Assembly (NCBI GenBank): GCA_025359065.1 | Contig: JANYHM010000013.1 | Coordinates: 96,512 to 160,511, forward strand | DNA: 64,000 bases | Reading direction: 5' to 3' | DNA from: Synechococcales cyanobacterium GL140_1_metabinner_5_sub | Lineage (GTDB): Bacteria > Cyanobacteriota > Cyanobacteriia > Cyanobacteriales > Chamaesiphonaceae | In this document: positions 1 to 10,924 of the stretch, one piece after another | Layout of the letters: each line of letters begins with the position of its first letter | Numbering within the stretch: the first letter of the stretch is position 1 | The notes under the pieces: model-generated | What the model saw: the letters and a program-made list of their open reading frames with translations, nothing else | Databases searched by the model: none | Told to the model about the DNA's origin: nothing | Program-made: the position numbers and the translations under genes

Positions 1-2
1 AT

Positions 3-131
3 GTTAGTAAAGCGAAGGCTGAGCTGGCTGAAGCTGAAAAATTAGCTGGCAAAGCTAGTACTAAGCAAGATGAGTTAGAAGCTGCTCAAGCAGTGAAGAA
101 GGCTAAAGCGAAGATTTTGGCTGCAGCCTAA
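3..131 (+). CDS. C-terminal fragment of an unknown Ala/Lys/Glu-rich protein
   Basis: The reading frame is open from the left edge and ends at TAA 129-131, giving 42 residues, so the gene starts outside the window. The visible tail is made almost only of A, K, E, L and Q with a heptad-like spacing, which suggests a helical or coiled-coil end. No family can be named. A good intrinsic terminator follows within 25 bases, which supports this being the true end of an expressed gene. Confidence 0.5.
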   Translation, partial: VSKAKAELAEAEKLAGKASTKQDELEAAQAVKKAKAKILAAA

Positions 132-151
132 TTTCCAGCTATTTTAAAAAC

Positions 152-182
152 CGGTGGTTAGATTGATAACTACCGATTTTTT
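152..182 (+). terminator. Intrinsic terminator after the left-edge gene
   Basis: CGGTGGTTA (152-160) pairs with TAACTACCG (167-175) with one G-U pair and a 6-base loop, and is followed by ATTTTTT. It lies 20 bases after the stop codon at 131. Confidence 0.7.
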
Positions 183-267
183 GATCTGTATAAGCTAGAA
201 TTTGACACGATGAGTCGTGATTTAGCTCATTGTTCAGCAGTTATACCCACACCTATTTTGCCCCAAC

Positions 268-1821
268 TTAGAACTTAGACTTAAATGCCGTTTCCGAAGT
301 GTCTCTATTAAAAGAATTGCCATCACGATCATCACTTCCCAGCACCCCCGTTTCCACAATTGCCCTCCCCAACATCTCAACCACCGGCACTGAAACACTA
401 TTCCCCAACAACTTCATCCACCGTACCCGACTCTCTGGCAACATAAAATCCTCTGGAAACCCCTGGATCAAACAAGCCTCCTCCTTAGTAATTTTCCGAT
501 AATTCTTCTTCTTGTAAACCCGCTCAATAAACAGCCGCTTATAATCCTCCACCTTCTCAGCCTTGATTTCCTCCAAAGTAATATAATCATTAGAATCACT
601 AGCCACCAACGTAGGGAAAATATCCGAAGTAGGCAAAAATATTCGATTAATACCAAACAACCCCGTGCTTATTTTAGTATTTTTAAAATCATACCTGACC
701 TCCTCACAAACGATAACATCCTTATCCAACAACGCCGACACAGTTTTCAAAACCGATATTTTCTTAAGTTTTAGTTCACCACTACTTTTCAAATCATCAA
801 TCACTAACTTTTTATTGTTGCCATGCTGCAACACCGCGTACTCCTCATCAGAAAGATCCTCCGCATCAAAAGACCTGATCGAAAAAGCATATTTCTCGGC
901 CTTGAAAATATCCAGCTTCACCAGCCCATCTAAATCCTGTTGCTTGATCGTTGGATCTAACCCCTGAAAATGCTGAAGAGACAAAGGGTTTCCATCTAAA
1001 TTACCATAAGCACTTTTCCGACGATTCTTTAACAACAAATAGCAAATCTCTTTCTGCCTTTCCGTGGTGTCGATAATATCCCAAGAATGTATAGTCGAAT
1101 GACCGTTCCGCAGATCATTAAACAAAAAGTAATCATTAATACCATTATTACTGGATAAACTAGTGTACTTCTTCTGGGCAAAATTTCCAAATAAACTCTG
1201 TTGAATGACCTGCTCTTTTTTCACAAACTTTGAATTGAAATTTGATAAAATACTCCCCAGCCTAATCTTTTCACTAAAAGGATTGGTAATATTGAACTTC
1301 AAAGAGAACTCTTGATCTCTAAAACCTACAATATAAATCCTCACTCTGTTCTGAGGAACCCCATAATCAAAAGAATTGATCACATAATAACTAGCAAAAT
1401 ATCCAGCATCCTTGATTCGCTTCAAAATATAAAAAAGAGCATCTCTGTTTCTAGGATCAGCCAAGCCTTTCACATTTTCAAAGATAAAAGCCTTTGGTCT
1501 AGATTGATTCAGTAAATAAATAGTATCATTCCATAATTGCCCTCGATCATCATCAAAACCCAGATTTTTACCAGCGATCGACCAACTCTGACAAGGGACT
1601 CCTGCTGTTAAGATATCATGCTGTGGTATTTTTTTTATCTTAGTAATATCTCCCAAATTACCATCAGTACTTTCTTGGAAATTTGTGCAATAAGTGTTTA
1701 TTGCATCATTATTAATCTCACTGAAATTCTGACACTCTCCTCCAATGTTGCTGAGTGCAATTCTAAACCCTCCAATTCCAGAGAATAAATCTATAAATGT
1801 AAACTTATTTGAGCTATTCAT
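268..1821 (-). CDS. DNA (cytosine-5) methyltransferase, type II RM system
   Basis: The protein (517 aa) methylates cytosine C5 in the site cut by the neighbouring endonuclease. C5-methylase motifs are clear and in order: motif I FIDLFSGIGG (residues 9-18), motif IV GVPCQSWS with the catalytic Cys at 77, motif VI ENVKGL (115-120), motif VIII QNRVRIYIVG, and C-terminal motifs IX-X (QGFPEDF, LLGNSVSVPVV). The variable stretch of about 250 residues between VIII and IX is the target-recognition region. The gene starts 3 bases after the stop of the upstream endonuclease, so the two are co-transcribed. The GGNCC specificity is inferred only from the TdeIII-like partner. The A+T-rich sequence, compared with its neighbours, fits horizontal acquisition. 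Confidence 0.92.
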   Translation of the reverse strand: MNSSNKFTFIDLFSGIGGFRIALSNIGGECQNFSEINNDAINTYCTNFQESTDGNLGDITKIKKIPQHDILTAGVPCQSWSIAGKNLGFDDDRGQLWNDTIYLLNQSRPKAFIFENVKGLADPRNRDALFYILKRIKDAGYFASYYVINSFDYGVPQNRVRIYIVGFRDQEFSLKFNITNPFSEKIRLGSILSNFNSKFVKKEQVIQQSLFGNFAQKKYTSLSSNNGINDYFLFNDLRNGHSTIHSWDIIDTTERQKEICYLLLKNRRKSAYGNLDGNPLSLQHFQGLDPTIKQQDLDGLVKLDIFKAEKYAFSIRSFDAEDLSDEEYAVLQHGNNKKLVIDDLKSSGELKLKKISVLKTVSALLDKDVIVCEEVRYDFKNTKISTGLFGINRIFLPTSDIFPTLVASDSNDYITLEEIKAEKVEDYKRLFIERVYKKKNYRKITKEEACLIQGFPEDFMLPESRVRWMKLLGNSVSVPVVEMLGRAIVETGVLGSDDRDGNSFNRDTSETAFKSKF

Positions 1822-1824
1822 CTT

Positions 1825-2661
1825 CTATTTGAGTAAGTCCTGGTCAAAGTTTGTCGGTGGTTCTATTTCTAGAAATTCTCTATAAATTCTTTCCCGATAT
1901 TCCTTTCCTATTAAATTCACTTCTGTTATGAAATTGTTGTAAGTTCCTTCTCCACCTATTAACTCCCAAAACTCATCCCCAATCAGAACAGATTTGTCAT
2001 GCTGCATATCAAACCATCGCCTTGGAAAAGTCCAAGCGTAGTCTTCTTTTTTACCATAAGGGTTATAAGGCAAAGCAAAAAAAGCATAATTAACTTTCTT
2101 TGGCTTCATTGCTAACAACTTAAAAATTTTCTCTTTGCTTACCTTTGTTTGGTCACTATTTGGCATAGGAGCTTTCAATTCAAAAGCATATTTCGTTTTC
2201 GTTTTCTCATTGTGAATGAAAATATCACAAACAACACTAACTGGAATGGGTTCACCACCACCTTTATTAATATATTTAATTTCTTTTTCCCAATCAGGCT
2301 TGATTTTTTCATCGCCTTTTTTACTATGTTCTAACTGATTCAATACTTCCTGAATTCTTCTTAGGCTTTCGCTGCCTACCAAGCCATCGATCGTGTGACC
2401 CATTAAACAACTTCCATGAGCCTCCATCGCAACAACTTGAGCCAGTCTCTCCCAAACATTACCAAAAGGAGTGACAAATCTTCTTTCAAAATGCGAACCT
2501 TTAAATATTTCATCAGGAACTAATGCTGAATAGAGCGGTTTACTAGCATGATGTTTTTCCTTGATGAAAGGATCTTTGATCAACACATTATCCATTACTC
2601 GATTCATCATACTAGAAACCACTTCTTTGATAGCCAATGCAACTCGTTCTTGCTTACTCAT
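1825..2661 (-). CDS. TdeIII-like type II restriction endonuclease
   Basis: The protein (278 aa) resembles the TdeIII family of type II endonucleases, whose founding member cuts GGNCC. A PD-(D/E)xK nuclease core is visible as D146 in CDIFIH, then E161-L-K163 in AFELKAP, preceded by a helical N-terminal domain (residues 1-110). The length fits the family and no frameshift is seen, so the system looks active. It sits directly upstream of the C5 methylase on the same strand, so the nuclease is translated first. How the methylase gets ahead on entering a new host is not evident from the sequence. The family call rests on my memory of the family's sequence pattern; the nuclease role is safer than the specificity. 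Confidence 0.75.
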   Translation of the reverse strand: MSKQERVALAIKEVVSSMMNRVMDNVLIKDPFIKEKHHASKPLYSALVPDEIFKGSHFERRFVTPFGNVWERLAQVVAMEAHGSCLMGHTIDGLVGSESLRRIQEVLNQLEHSKKGDEKIKPDWEKEIKYINKGGGEPIPVSVVCDIFIHNEKTKTKYAFELKAPMPNSDQTKVSKEKIFKLLAMKPKKVNYAFFALPYNPYGKKEDYAWTFPRRWFDMQHDKSVLIGDEFWELIGGEGTYNNFITEVNLIGKEYRERIYREFLEIEPPTNFDQDLLK

Positions 2662-2759
2662 AATTGCTTGATTCTAGTACTGCAATATTCCTCATTGATT
2701 TTAGCCTTGTTTTGCGCCATCATGCCTAAGATGATCGGAGAACATAATTTTTGGTCAAC

Positions 2760-2787
2760 AAAAAGCCCGTAGCACCATGCCACGGGC
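2760..2787 (-). terminator. Intrinsic terminator of the atp operon
   Basis: On the minus strand GCCCGT (2787-2782) pairs with ACGGGC (2770-2765) and is followed by five T residues. It lies 29 bases after the gamma-subunit stop codon. Confidence 0.8.
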
Positions 2788-2815
2788 ATCCTAAAAAATC
2801 CAGAATTACAATCAA

Positions 2816-3766
2816 TTAACCTTGTAAAGCCTCTGCTCCACCGACCACTTCCAGAATTTCTTGGGTGATCGCTGCTTGCCGTGCCTTGTTGTAAGTCAAA
2901 GTCAAACTACTAATCAGAGACTTGGCGTTATCGCTGGCATTATTCATTGCCGTCATCCGCGCTGCCAACTCACTCGCCGCCGCCTCTTGTAGCGCCCGTA
3001 GTAACTGGTTATTTAAATATAACGGCAACAGCGAAGCCAAAATTTGGGTAGGTTCTTGTTCAAAAATAGTGTCCTTGGGTAGAGGAGCCACTGTCGAAGT
3101 CATCTTTTCCCGAGAAACTTCAAAACCGCCGCCCCGAGTAGTTAACCGGAAAACTTCATCATCTTTTACTTCCAAGCCTTGAGGGCTAAGAGGCAACAGA
3201 GTTTGAATGACTGGACGAGAAGCAATCAAGGAAACGAACTTGGTGTAAACCAGTTCCACTCGATCGACCTCTTCACCCAAAAACAAAGCGGTAATTTTAT
3301 CGCCAATCTTATTGGCTTCCATGGCAGTTGGAATTTGCTCCAGGCCAGTAAAAGTAGCGGCGATCGGCTGTTCCCGGCGTTGGAAATACTGGGAAGCTTT
3401 CCGTCCGACAATTACATAGGTATACTTCAAGCCCTGTGCAGCAAGCTCTTTAGCCCGTAGCTCAGCTTTTTTGATAATGCCACTGTTGTAACCACCGCAT
3501 AAGCCACGATCGCCGGTAACTACCAAAATTGCTACAGTCTTTACTTCGCGACTGTCCATTAAAGGTAAATTTACATCTTCAAAGCTCAAGCGATCTTGCA
3601 AGCCATACAGCACTTGAGCCAATCGATCGGCAAAAGGACGAGTAGCAATTACTTGCTGTTGTGCTCTGCGTACCTTGGCTGCGGCTACTAGGCGCATTGC
3701 TTCAGTAATTTTTTTGGTGTTTTTGACCGACTGAATCTGGTCACGAATTGCTTTAAGGTTAGCCAT
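2816..3766 (-). CDS. atpG: F1F0 ATP synthase subunit gamma
   Basis: This is the central rotor shaft of F1 (316 aa; called atpC in cyanobacterial usage). The N-terminal helix [20 protein letters not shown] and the C-terminal helix ([26 protein letters not shown]) are the coiled-coil parts inside alpha3beta3. A central segment around residues 195-245 carries the extra stretch typical of cyanobacterial and plastid gamma. The Cys pair of the plant thiol switch is absent, as expected in cyanobacteria. It is the last gene of the cluster and is separated from alpha by 99 bases that contain a terminator-like hairpin. The beta and epsilon genes are not in the window, as usual for cyanobacteria. Confidence 0.97.
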   Translation of the reverse strand: MANLKAIRDQIQSVKNTKKITEAMRLVAAAKVRRAQQQVIATRPFADRLAQVLYGLQDRLSFEDVNLPLMDSREVKTVAILVVTGDRGLCGGYNSGIIKKAELRAKELAAQGLKYTYVIVGRKASQYFQRREQPIAATFTGLEQIPTAMEANKIGDKITALFLGEEVDRVELVYTKFVSLIASRPVIQTLLPLSPQGLEVKDDEVFRLTTRGGGFEVSREKMTSTVAPLPKDTIFEQEPTQILASLLPLYLNNQLLRALQEAAASELAARMTAMNNASDNAKSLISSLTLTYNKARQAAITQEILEVVGGAEALQG

Positions 3767-3811
3767 TTTATTTAAGTCTCCAGAAAATATATTTATGAGT
3801 GCGCTATATCT

Positions 3812-3849
3812 AAAAAAGGCAAGAGTCTTTAATTGAAAAACTCTTGCCT
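3812..3849 (-). terminator. Terminator-like hairpin between atpA and the gamma gene
   Basis: Read on the minus strand, AGGCAAGAGT (3849-3840) pairs with ACTCTTGCCT (3826-3817) around a 13-base loop and is followed by T6. It has every sign of an intrinsic terminator, yet lies inside the operon. Confidence 0.7.
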
Positions 3850-3865
3850 CCTTAAATTCCTATCA

Positions 3866-5440
<1,575 letters not shown>

Positions 5441-5463
5441 TCACTGAGATCTTTCTGGGCAGG

Positions 5464-6018
5464 CTATTTAGCCAGACTCATGCCGATGAGGCGCAGTTGG
5501 CTCCGCAGGCTAGAGTCAATAATTTGGGAGCCAACTTTGACGATCGCCCCACCAATAATCGCTGGATCGATTTTCACCGCAATATCAACGTTGTTAGCGC
5601 CGGTCATGGCCTTAACTCGATCGACGATCGCTGCTTTTTGGGTGTCAGTTAGCTCTACTGCGGTGGTGACTTCAGCTAGTTCGTTGCCCTTTAGTTTGCG
5701 CAGCAGTACTTGATACTGTGTGCAAATGCCGCTCAGGAAACTCACCCGGCCTCGATCAATTAGCACCATAATGACGTTCATCATTACAGGGTTAATATCA
5801 TTACCCAAAACTTTTTGCAGTACAGCTTTTTTGTCAACGGCCTGGACGATCGGACTACCCAAAAATTCGTTAAAATCAGGAGAGTCGATCAATGCCTGCT
5901 GAACAGCCTTACAGTTTTCATCAAAAATATCCAGAAGATTCTGGGACTGAGCCACGGACATCATGGCTTCAGCATAGGGGTTCAAAAAAGAAGCGCCTAC
6001 ATTGGAATTGCCTTGCAT
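5464..6018 (-). CDS. atpH: F1F0 ATP synthase subunit delta
   Basis: Peripheral-stalk subunit (184 aa) that joins the b/b' stalk to the top of F1 (OSCP/delta family; also called atpD in cyanobacteria). The N-terminal helical domain begins LNPYAEAMMSVAQ and the C-terminal domain ends with VGSQIIDSSLRSQLRLIG, a typical ending of the family. The start lies 3 bases after the stop of atpF, so the two are likely translationally coupled. Confidence 0.96.
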   Translation of the reverse strand: MQGNSNVGASFLNPYAEAMMSVAQSQNLLDIFDENCKAVQQALIDSPDFNEFLGSPIVQAVDKKAVLQKVLGNDINPVMMNVIMVLIDRGRVSFLSGICTQYQVLLRKLKGNELAEVTTAVELTDTQKAAIVDRVKAMTGANNVDIAVKIDPAIIGGAIVKVGSQIIDSSLRSQLRLIGMSLAK

Positions 6019-6021
6019 TGT

Positions 6022-6567
6022 TTAGCTCCCTACTAGCGCGATACTACGTTCTACCAAGGTGTTTTGCTTGGCGCTGTCTAAAGCTGCTGGTAACTGCGCT
6101 TCGGCCTTAGCAATTGCCATGGCTACTACCCGTTGGCGTAACTCGGCGATCGCTCGGTCTTGCTCAGAAGAAGTATCTTGGCTGGCGGTTTGCTTCAGGG
6201 TTTCAATATCCCGAGCGGCCTTGGCCATGATTTCTGCTTTTGCATTGGCAGCACTGGTTACTGCGTCTTTTTTAATGTTTTCGGCCTGTACCTGAGCTGC
6301 TGCTAACTGCTTTTTGGCTTCAGCCAAGGCGGTTTCAGCTTGCTTTTGGCGCTTTTCGGCATCAGCAATCGCGGTAACAATCCGCTCTCGGCGTTCGCCC
6401 AGGGTCTTAGTTAAAAACTTCCGACCAAAGACAAATACCAAAACGCCAACAATCACCAGATTGACAATATTGGCTTCAAATATATCTGTGTTCAAACCAA
6501 AGCCAGCAGATTCGCCGGGAGCTTCGGTTGCAAGCAATAAATTGGCGAGAAATAAACCGGTTGCCAT
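6022..6567 (-). CDS. atpF: F1F0 ATP synthase subunit b
   Basis: Membrane-anchored peripheral-stalk subunit (181 aa). One membrane helix (NIVNLVIVGVLVFVFGRKF) is followed by a long charged helix rich in A, E, K and Q that runs to the C-terminus. The frame is open up to a TTG at 6603, but that start would add 12 polar residues not usual for the family. The ATG at 6567 gives MATGLFLANLL, which matches cyanobacterial b subunits better, so I chose it. Its paralogue b' is the next gene upstream. Confidence 0.93.
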   Translation of the reverse strand: MATGLFLANLLLATEAPGESAGFGLNTDIFEANIVNLVIVGVLVFVFGRKFLTKTLGERRERIVTAIADAEKRQKQAETALAEAKKQLAAAQVQAENIKKDAVTSAANAKAEIMAKAARDIETLKQTASQDTSSEQDRAIAELRQRVVAMAIAKAEAQLPAALDSAKQNTLVERSIALVGS

Positions 6568-6667
6568 GATTATTTTTAATCTATTTGTGACTGAGTTTTT
6601 CAAGTGGCAAAACCACTCAAAAACCGCTTAATTGTTAAATTTAGTCGGGGCAAATACTTTGGAGTAT

Positions 6668-7159
6668 TTAGACATTTACTAACTTAGAAAGAATTTGCTG
6701 GCTTAAAGCATCTACATCTTTCTCTAGGGTCGAGAAAGCAGCCTGCTTTTGATCGGCAATTTCTTTAGAAGCTTTTTCTTTTTCTGCCTGGGCTGCTTGT
6801 TGAGCAGTTGCAAGTTCGTCGCTAGCAATTTTTTGAGCTGCGGCCTTAGCCTCGGCAATTACTGCCTGAGATTGGCGACGCGCATCAGCTAACTCGGTTT
6901 CGTATTGCTGAGTCAATTTCTTAGCTTCAGCTAAGCGATCTTCTCCACCAGCAGAGTTGGTTCTGATATATTCATCCCGATCGTCCAACATTTTACCAAC
7001 TGGCTTGTAGAACAGCGAGTTAAGCAAGGTAGTTAGCACGATGAACTGAATCATCATAATTGGCAGTGTCGCATTGAAGTCGAACAAACCGCCTTCTTTA
7101 GCCACTGGCTCGGCAGCGGCGGCTGCGGCAGCAACCAAGGGAATAAATTGGAACATCAT
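6668..7159 (-). CDS. atpF2: F1F0 ATP synthase subunit b'
   Basis: Second, diverged b-type stalk subunit (163 aa; atpG in cyanobacterial usage). Phototrophs build the peripheral stalk as a b/b' heterodimer. One membrane helix (LPIMMIQFIVLTTLLNSLFY, about 30-49) is followed by the family motif KPVGKMLDDRDEYIRTN and a long Ala/Glu/Lys helix. It lies between atpE and atpF, its normal place. Confidence 0.96.
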   Translation of the reverse strand: MMFQFIPLVAAAAAAAEPVAKEGGLFDFNATLPIMMIQFIVLTTLLNSLFYKPVGKMLDDRDEYIRTNSAGGEDRLAEAKKLTQQYETELADARRQSQAVIAEAKAAAQKIASDELATAQQAAQAEKEKASKEIADQKQAAFSTLEKDVDALSQQILSKLVNV

Positions 7160-7196
7160 ATATGTAGTGCTTCTTTAAATAAACCGCAGGAGAAGC

Positions 7197-7219
7197 CGGA
7201 TTGGGCAAGCCCAACTCCG
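7197..7219 (-). other. Stem-loop between atpE and atpF2
   Basis: TTGGGC (7201-7206) and GCCCAA (7209-7214), extended by CGGA and TCCG with one bulge, form a GC-rich hairpin just after atpE. There is no T-run, so it is more likely an mRNA-stabilising or partial-termination element that favours the highly needed c subunit. Confidence 0.45.
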
Positions 7220-7234
7220 ACATCTAAAATTGGC

Positions 7235-7486
<252 letters not shown>

Positions 7487-7547
7487 TTACCTTAATTTAG
7501 AAAACAGTTAATAAGTATGAGGCAGTTCGATAAACAGAGGGCTGTTA

Positions 7548-8306
7548 TCAATGTTCTTCTTCGTGTTCGCCATGGCCTTCGATGGCTTCACCAATATACG
7601 CTGCCGCGAGGGTAGCAAATACCAGAGCTTGAATCGCACTGGTGAATAAGCCCAGCACCATTACTGGTAAAGGGATAAACAGAGGCACTAGCAATACTAA
7701 TACTCCAACTACCAATTCATCAGCCAGAATGTTTCCAAACAGACGGAAGCTTAGGGAGAGGGGCTTAGTGAAGTCCTCCAGAATATTGATTGGCAATAGA
7801 ATTGGCGTTGGCTCAATATATTTGGCAATATATCCAATGCCGCGCTTACGAAAGCCTGCATAGAAATAAGCCAAAGAAGTCAACAGCGCCAGAGCCACAG
7901 TGGTATTGATGTCGTTGGTAGGAGCAGCTAACTCGCTTTCAGGCAAGTGCAGCAACTTCCAGGGCAACAGCGCACCAGACCAATTGGATACGAAGATAAA
8001 TAGGAACAGCGTGCCAATAAATGGTACCCACGGACGATATTCTTTCTCGCCGATTTGGTTTCTTGCTAGTTCACGGATGTATTCCAAAGCGTATTCCAAC
8101 AGGTTTTGTAAACCGCCGGGAACTCGCTGCATGTTGCGCGTGGCCAACACCGAAACACCCAATAGAGCTGCAATCACAAACCAGGATGTGATCAACACTT
8201 GTCCGTGTATTTTCAATCCACCAATCTGCCAATAGAGATGATGACCCACGTCAAGCGCGGCCACCGGCAGCAGGCTTATATTATTCAAAACACCTAGCAT
8301 TTCCAT
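7548..8306 (-). CDS. atpB: F1F0 ATP synthase subunit a
   Basis: Integral membrane stator subunit (252 aa) that forms the proton half-channels. The essential Arg lies in the motif [15 protein letters not shown], and the last helix ([25 protein letters not shown]) is also typical. About five hydrophobic segments are visible. It follows atpI by 41 bases. Confidence 0.97.
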   Translation of the reverse strand: MEMLGVLNNISLLPVAALDVGHHLYWQIGGLKIHGQVLITSWFVIAALLGVSVLATRNMQRVPGGLQNLLEYALEYIRELARNQIGEKEYRPWVPFIGTLFLFIFVSNWSGALLPWKLLHLPESELAAPTNDINTTVALALLTSLAYFYAGFRKRGIGYIAKYIEPTPILLPINILEDFTKPLSLSFRLFGNILADELVVGVLVLLVPLFIPLPVMVLGLFTSAIQALVFATLAAAYIGEAIEGHGEHEEEH

Positions 8307-8347
8307 TCAGGAGCGTTCCCCAGAGTGAGGTTCATACGAGCAATAAC

Positions 8348-8839
8348 TCATAAATCTGACGGCGATTTAGCAGAGCCGACGTTGGGCGAATTTTCTTCGT
8401 TAGCAGGAGCAGAAGCCCAGCGCACGGCGTAGATTAATAAAGCCACTTTGTAGGTTAAAAAACCTAAAAAAACCGGCAGTATTTTTAATTCAGGGACTTT
8501 AGCAGCTAGGATGATGACTCCTGCTACCAAGCCAAGACGGTTGGAATTCAACTTGGTCTTAGCGCCACCGACATTTTCTACTTCACGGGCAAGCATTCTG
8601 AGATATACCAACCCTGTAACTGCTCCCAATAGGTAATTGAGGGCAATGTTCAGGCCAAATTTCAGCCAGACAAGGGCAAACAAGGCGAGGCTTAGAGCAA
8701 CTATGACAATCAGCAACTCACGCTTGAGCTGTTGATATTCGTTCATTCCACTGTCGATTGGCTCTTGGGCAGATTTCTCTGCTTCGGGCTGTTCTTCAAT
8801 AGAAACTGCTTCGCTAGTTTCTTGCTCTGGTGATTCCAC
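8348..8839 (-). CDS. atpI: ATP synthase subunit I (Atp1)
   Basis: Small membrane protein (163 aa) at the head of the atp operon, thought to assist assembly of the c ring or metal uptake for the complex. It has an acidic N-terminal tail of about 35 residues, then four hydrophobic segments (LLIVIVALSLALFALVW, IALNYLLGAVTGLVYL, LGLVAGVIILAAK, ILPVFLGFLTYKVALLIYAV). An internal Met at residue 32 is a possible later start. Sequence is poorly conserved in this family, so position and topology carry most weight. Confidence 0.88.
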   Translation of the reverse strand: MESPEQETSEAVSIEEQPEAEKSAQEPIDSGMNEYQQLKRELLIVIVALSLALFALVWLKFGLNIALNYLLGAVTGLVYLRMLAREVENVGGAKTKLNSNRLGLVAGVIILAAKVPELKILPVFLGFLTYKVALLIYAVRWASAPANEENSPNVGSAKSPSDL

Positions 8840-9036
8840 AACGGTTTAAATGCTTTTTCGAGCCAGACCAGAATCGATTGTATCATCGAGCGGTAACATT
8901 ACTTAAAAAAACTTTTCCTTCTGGTGCTGGCTTCTGGCTATTCTTTCGCAAATTTGAAATAATATTAACCAATTATGTCGAGGCTAGATTTTAATAGCAA
9001 ATCAGAACTAGCTGGCTATTGTAAGGCAATGAATCA

Positions 9037-10668
9037 GTGAAACATCCCGAGCAGGCTTTACAATCTGAATCAACCTATTGGTATATAGGTAAATGCCCTC
9101 TGAGTGGTAAGGAGCTGCGGCTACCGCGTACTTTACAGGTTGAAGATCTCGCCCAACAATGGATGGCCAAGATGGCAACAGACGCTCAGTTTCCATTGGC
9201 AGGTAAAATGTATGGCCTGCTGCTGGCTAAATCTGCCACCGGTGAAATCTCAACGCTCAAAGCATTTTCGGGGCTATGGCAAGGCCAATCTAGCGTAGCG
9301 GGTTGGGTGCCTCCATTGCCTGGTCGAGAAACTTTAGGTGTTGCTGAGCTGGAGACAATTCAGCAGTTAACGGTCTTGCGTGAACAGATTGTGCTTGCCC
9401 AAAATTCTCCAGTTCACCAGGAATATGCGGCTTTACTCACAGAATCTCAGAAACAGCGCGATCGACTAAACATCCAGCTCCAAACCCGTCGCCATGAGCG
9501 TCAACAGCAGCGCGATCAGGCGATTCAGCGACCCAATCCTGAAATAGCTCTAGCCGCAATTGAGCAAGCTAGCAAAGCAGATAGTCGCTGTAAACGCGAA
9601 CTCAAAGAGTATTGGCAAACTCGCTTGCGACCATTGCAGTTAGAGTTCGATCAATTAAACAACAAGATCCGCGATCTCAAGCAACAGCGACAAGTTCTTT
9701 CGCAAACTCTCCAAGCCCAGCTTCATGCTACCACTACAATTACTAATTTTGCTGGAGAAACTAAGTCATTACAAACGCTACGTCCTACTGGTCTACCCAC
9801 TGGCAGCGGTGAATGCTGTGCTCCTAAGCTTTTACACTATGCTGCTAGCCATCAATTAACCCCGGTAGCGATGGCAGAGTTTTGGTGGGGGGAGGCAGTG
9901 GGCGATAAGCAGCCTGGAGTATTTTATGGAGCCTGTGCCGATCGCTGTCAACCAATGATGGGCTTTATGCTGTCGGGGTTGGCAGCGGAGGTGCAAAAGC
10001 GCGTTCCCACCAACCAGTTAAAAGTTATTTATGAAGATCAAGATTTGGTGGCGATCGATAAACCATCTGATTTGTTATCAGTCCCTGGTCGATATGGTCA
10101 ACCTAATGCTCAGCAGTTGTTGGAGCAGCAACTAGCTATCAATCTTTATCCCGCCCATCGATTGGATCAAGATACTTCTGGGGTGCTGCTGTTTGCCAAG
10201 AATTTAGGGGCTTATCATTGGGTTGCCCGGTGTTTTGCTGAACGAAGAGTGGTAAAAGTTTATCAGGCGGTTTTGGTTGGCAATGTATTGGCATCTGAGG
10301 GGGTAGTAGATTTACCATTGGCGGCAGATATTAATGATCGACCTCGGCAAAAGGTCGATCGAGATTTGGGCAAACTATCTGTGACGGAATTTCGGGTGTT
10401 TAAACGTCGGGATGGTTTGACTTGGGTGGAGTTGCGTCCTTTGACTGGGCGGACTCATCAATTGAGGCTGCATATGGCGATCAGTCTAGGGGCGGCAATT
10501 TTAGGCGATCGGCTCTATGGTAACAATGTAGCTATTGATGACCGTTTTTTAGCGGAGACTCGGCTGCATCTACATGCTCAAACTTTGATTTTGCCATCCA
10601 GAGAGGCTAAGGATGCTGAGATTATGATTGTTAGTCAATCAGATCTGCGCATCACAGAATCAATTTAA
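9037..10668 (+). CDS. RluA-family RNA pseudouridine synthase with long N-terminal extension
   Basis: Predicted uridine-to-pseudouridine isomerase acting on rRNA or tRNA (543 aa). The catalytic domain is in the C-terminal 210 residues. The RluA signature HRLDQDTSGVLLFAK carries the catalytic Asp, and LRPLTGRTHQLRLH is the second conserved motif. The first 320 residues are an extension with a charged coiled coil (about 120-215) and Cys residues (GKCPLSGKELRLP, GECCAPK, GACADRC) that could bind a metal. The start is GTG 9037, the first start codon after an in-frame stop at 9022. It is transcribed away from the atp operon. Confidence 0.88.
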   Translation: MKHPEQALQSESTYWYIGKCPLSGKELRLPRTLQVEDLAQQWMAKMATDAQFPLAGKMYGLLLAKSATGEISTLKAFSGLWQGQSSVAGWVPPLPGRETLGVAELETIQQLTVLREQIVLAQNSPVHQEYAALLTESQKQRDRLNIQLQTRRHERQQQRDQAIQRPNPEIALAAIEQASKADSRCKRELKEYWQTRLRPLQLEFDQLNNKIRDLKQQRQVLSQTLQAQLHATTTITNFAGETKSLQTLRPTGLPTGSGECCAPKLLHYAASHQLTPVAMAEFWWGEAVGDKQPGVFYGACADRCQPMMGFMLSGLAAEVQKRVPTNQLKVIYEDQDLVAIDKPSDLLSVPGRYGQPNAQQLLEQQLAINLYPAHRLDQDTSGVLLFAKNLGAYHWVARCFAERRVVKVYQAVLVGNVLASEGVVDLPLAADINDRPRQKVDRDLGKLSVTEFRVFKRRDGLTWVELRPLTGRTHQLRLHMAISLGAAILGDRLYGNNVAIDDRFLAETRLHLHAQTLILPSREAKDAEIMIVSQSDLRITESI

Positions 10669-10720
10669 ATCTGAAGTGCAATCCCTATGGAATTGAACGT
10701 AGCAGCAAGAAGCATTAATC

Positions 10721-10924
10721 GCTATCTTGTTGGTCGAAGGCGAGGGCTTGGTCGAGGATTGATCGCTCTTCTTTGGCCAACCCGAGCCACAGGCGTTTTT
10801 GTTTGTCGGGGGTAATTTTGTAGGCGATTCTGCTGCGCGGACACTACGTGAACGTGGTGGTCATGAGGCGCAGGGGCATTTGCAGGGCGGGTTATTGGCC
10901 AAGGTGCTGTTGCCAGAGAGCTAG
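10721..10924 (-). pseudogene. Degenerate copy of the 3' end of the TPR-ATPase gene
   Basis: On the minus strand this stretch matches 12619-12815, the part encoding about the last 60 residues of the 799-aa ATPase, at the nucleotide level over nearly its whole length. A block with CGCGGACACTACGTGAAC near 10839-10856 is inserted relative to the parent. The copy has no start codon or N-terminal part, so it is a remnant of a second copy. Confidence 0.75.
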
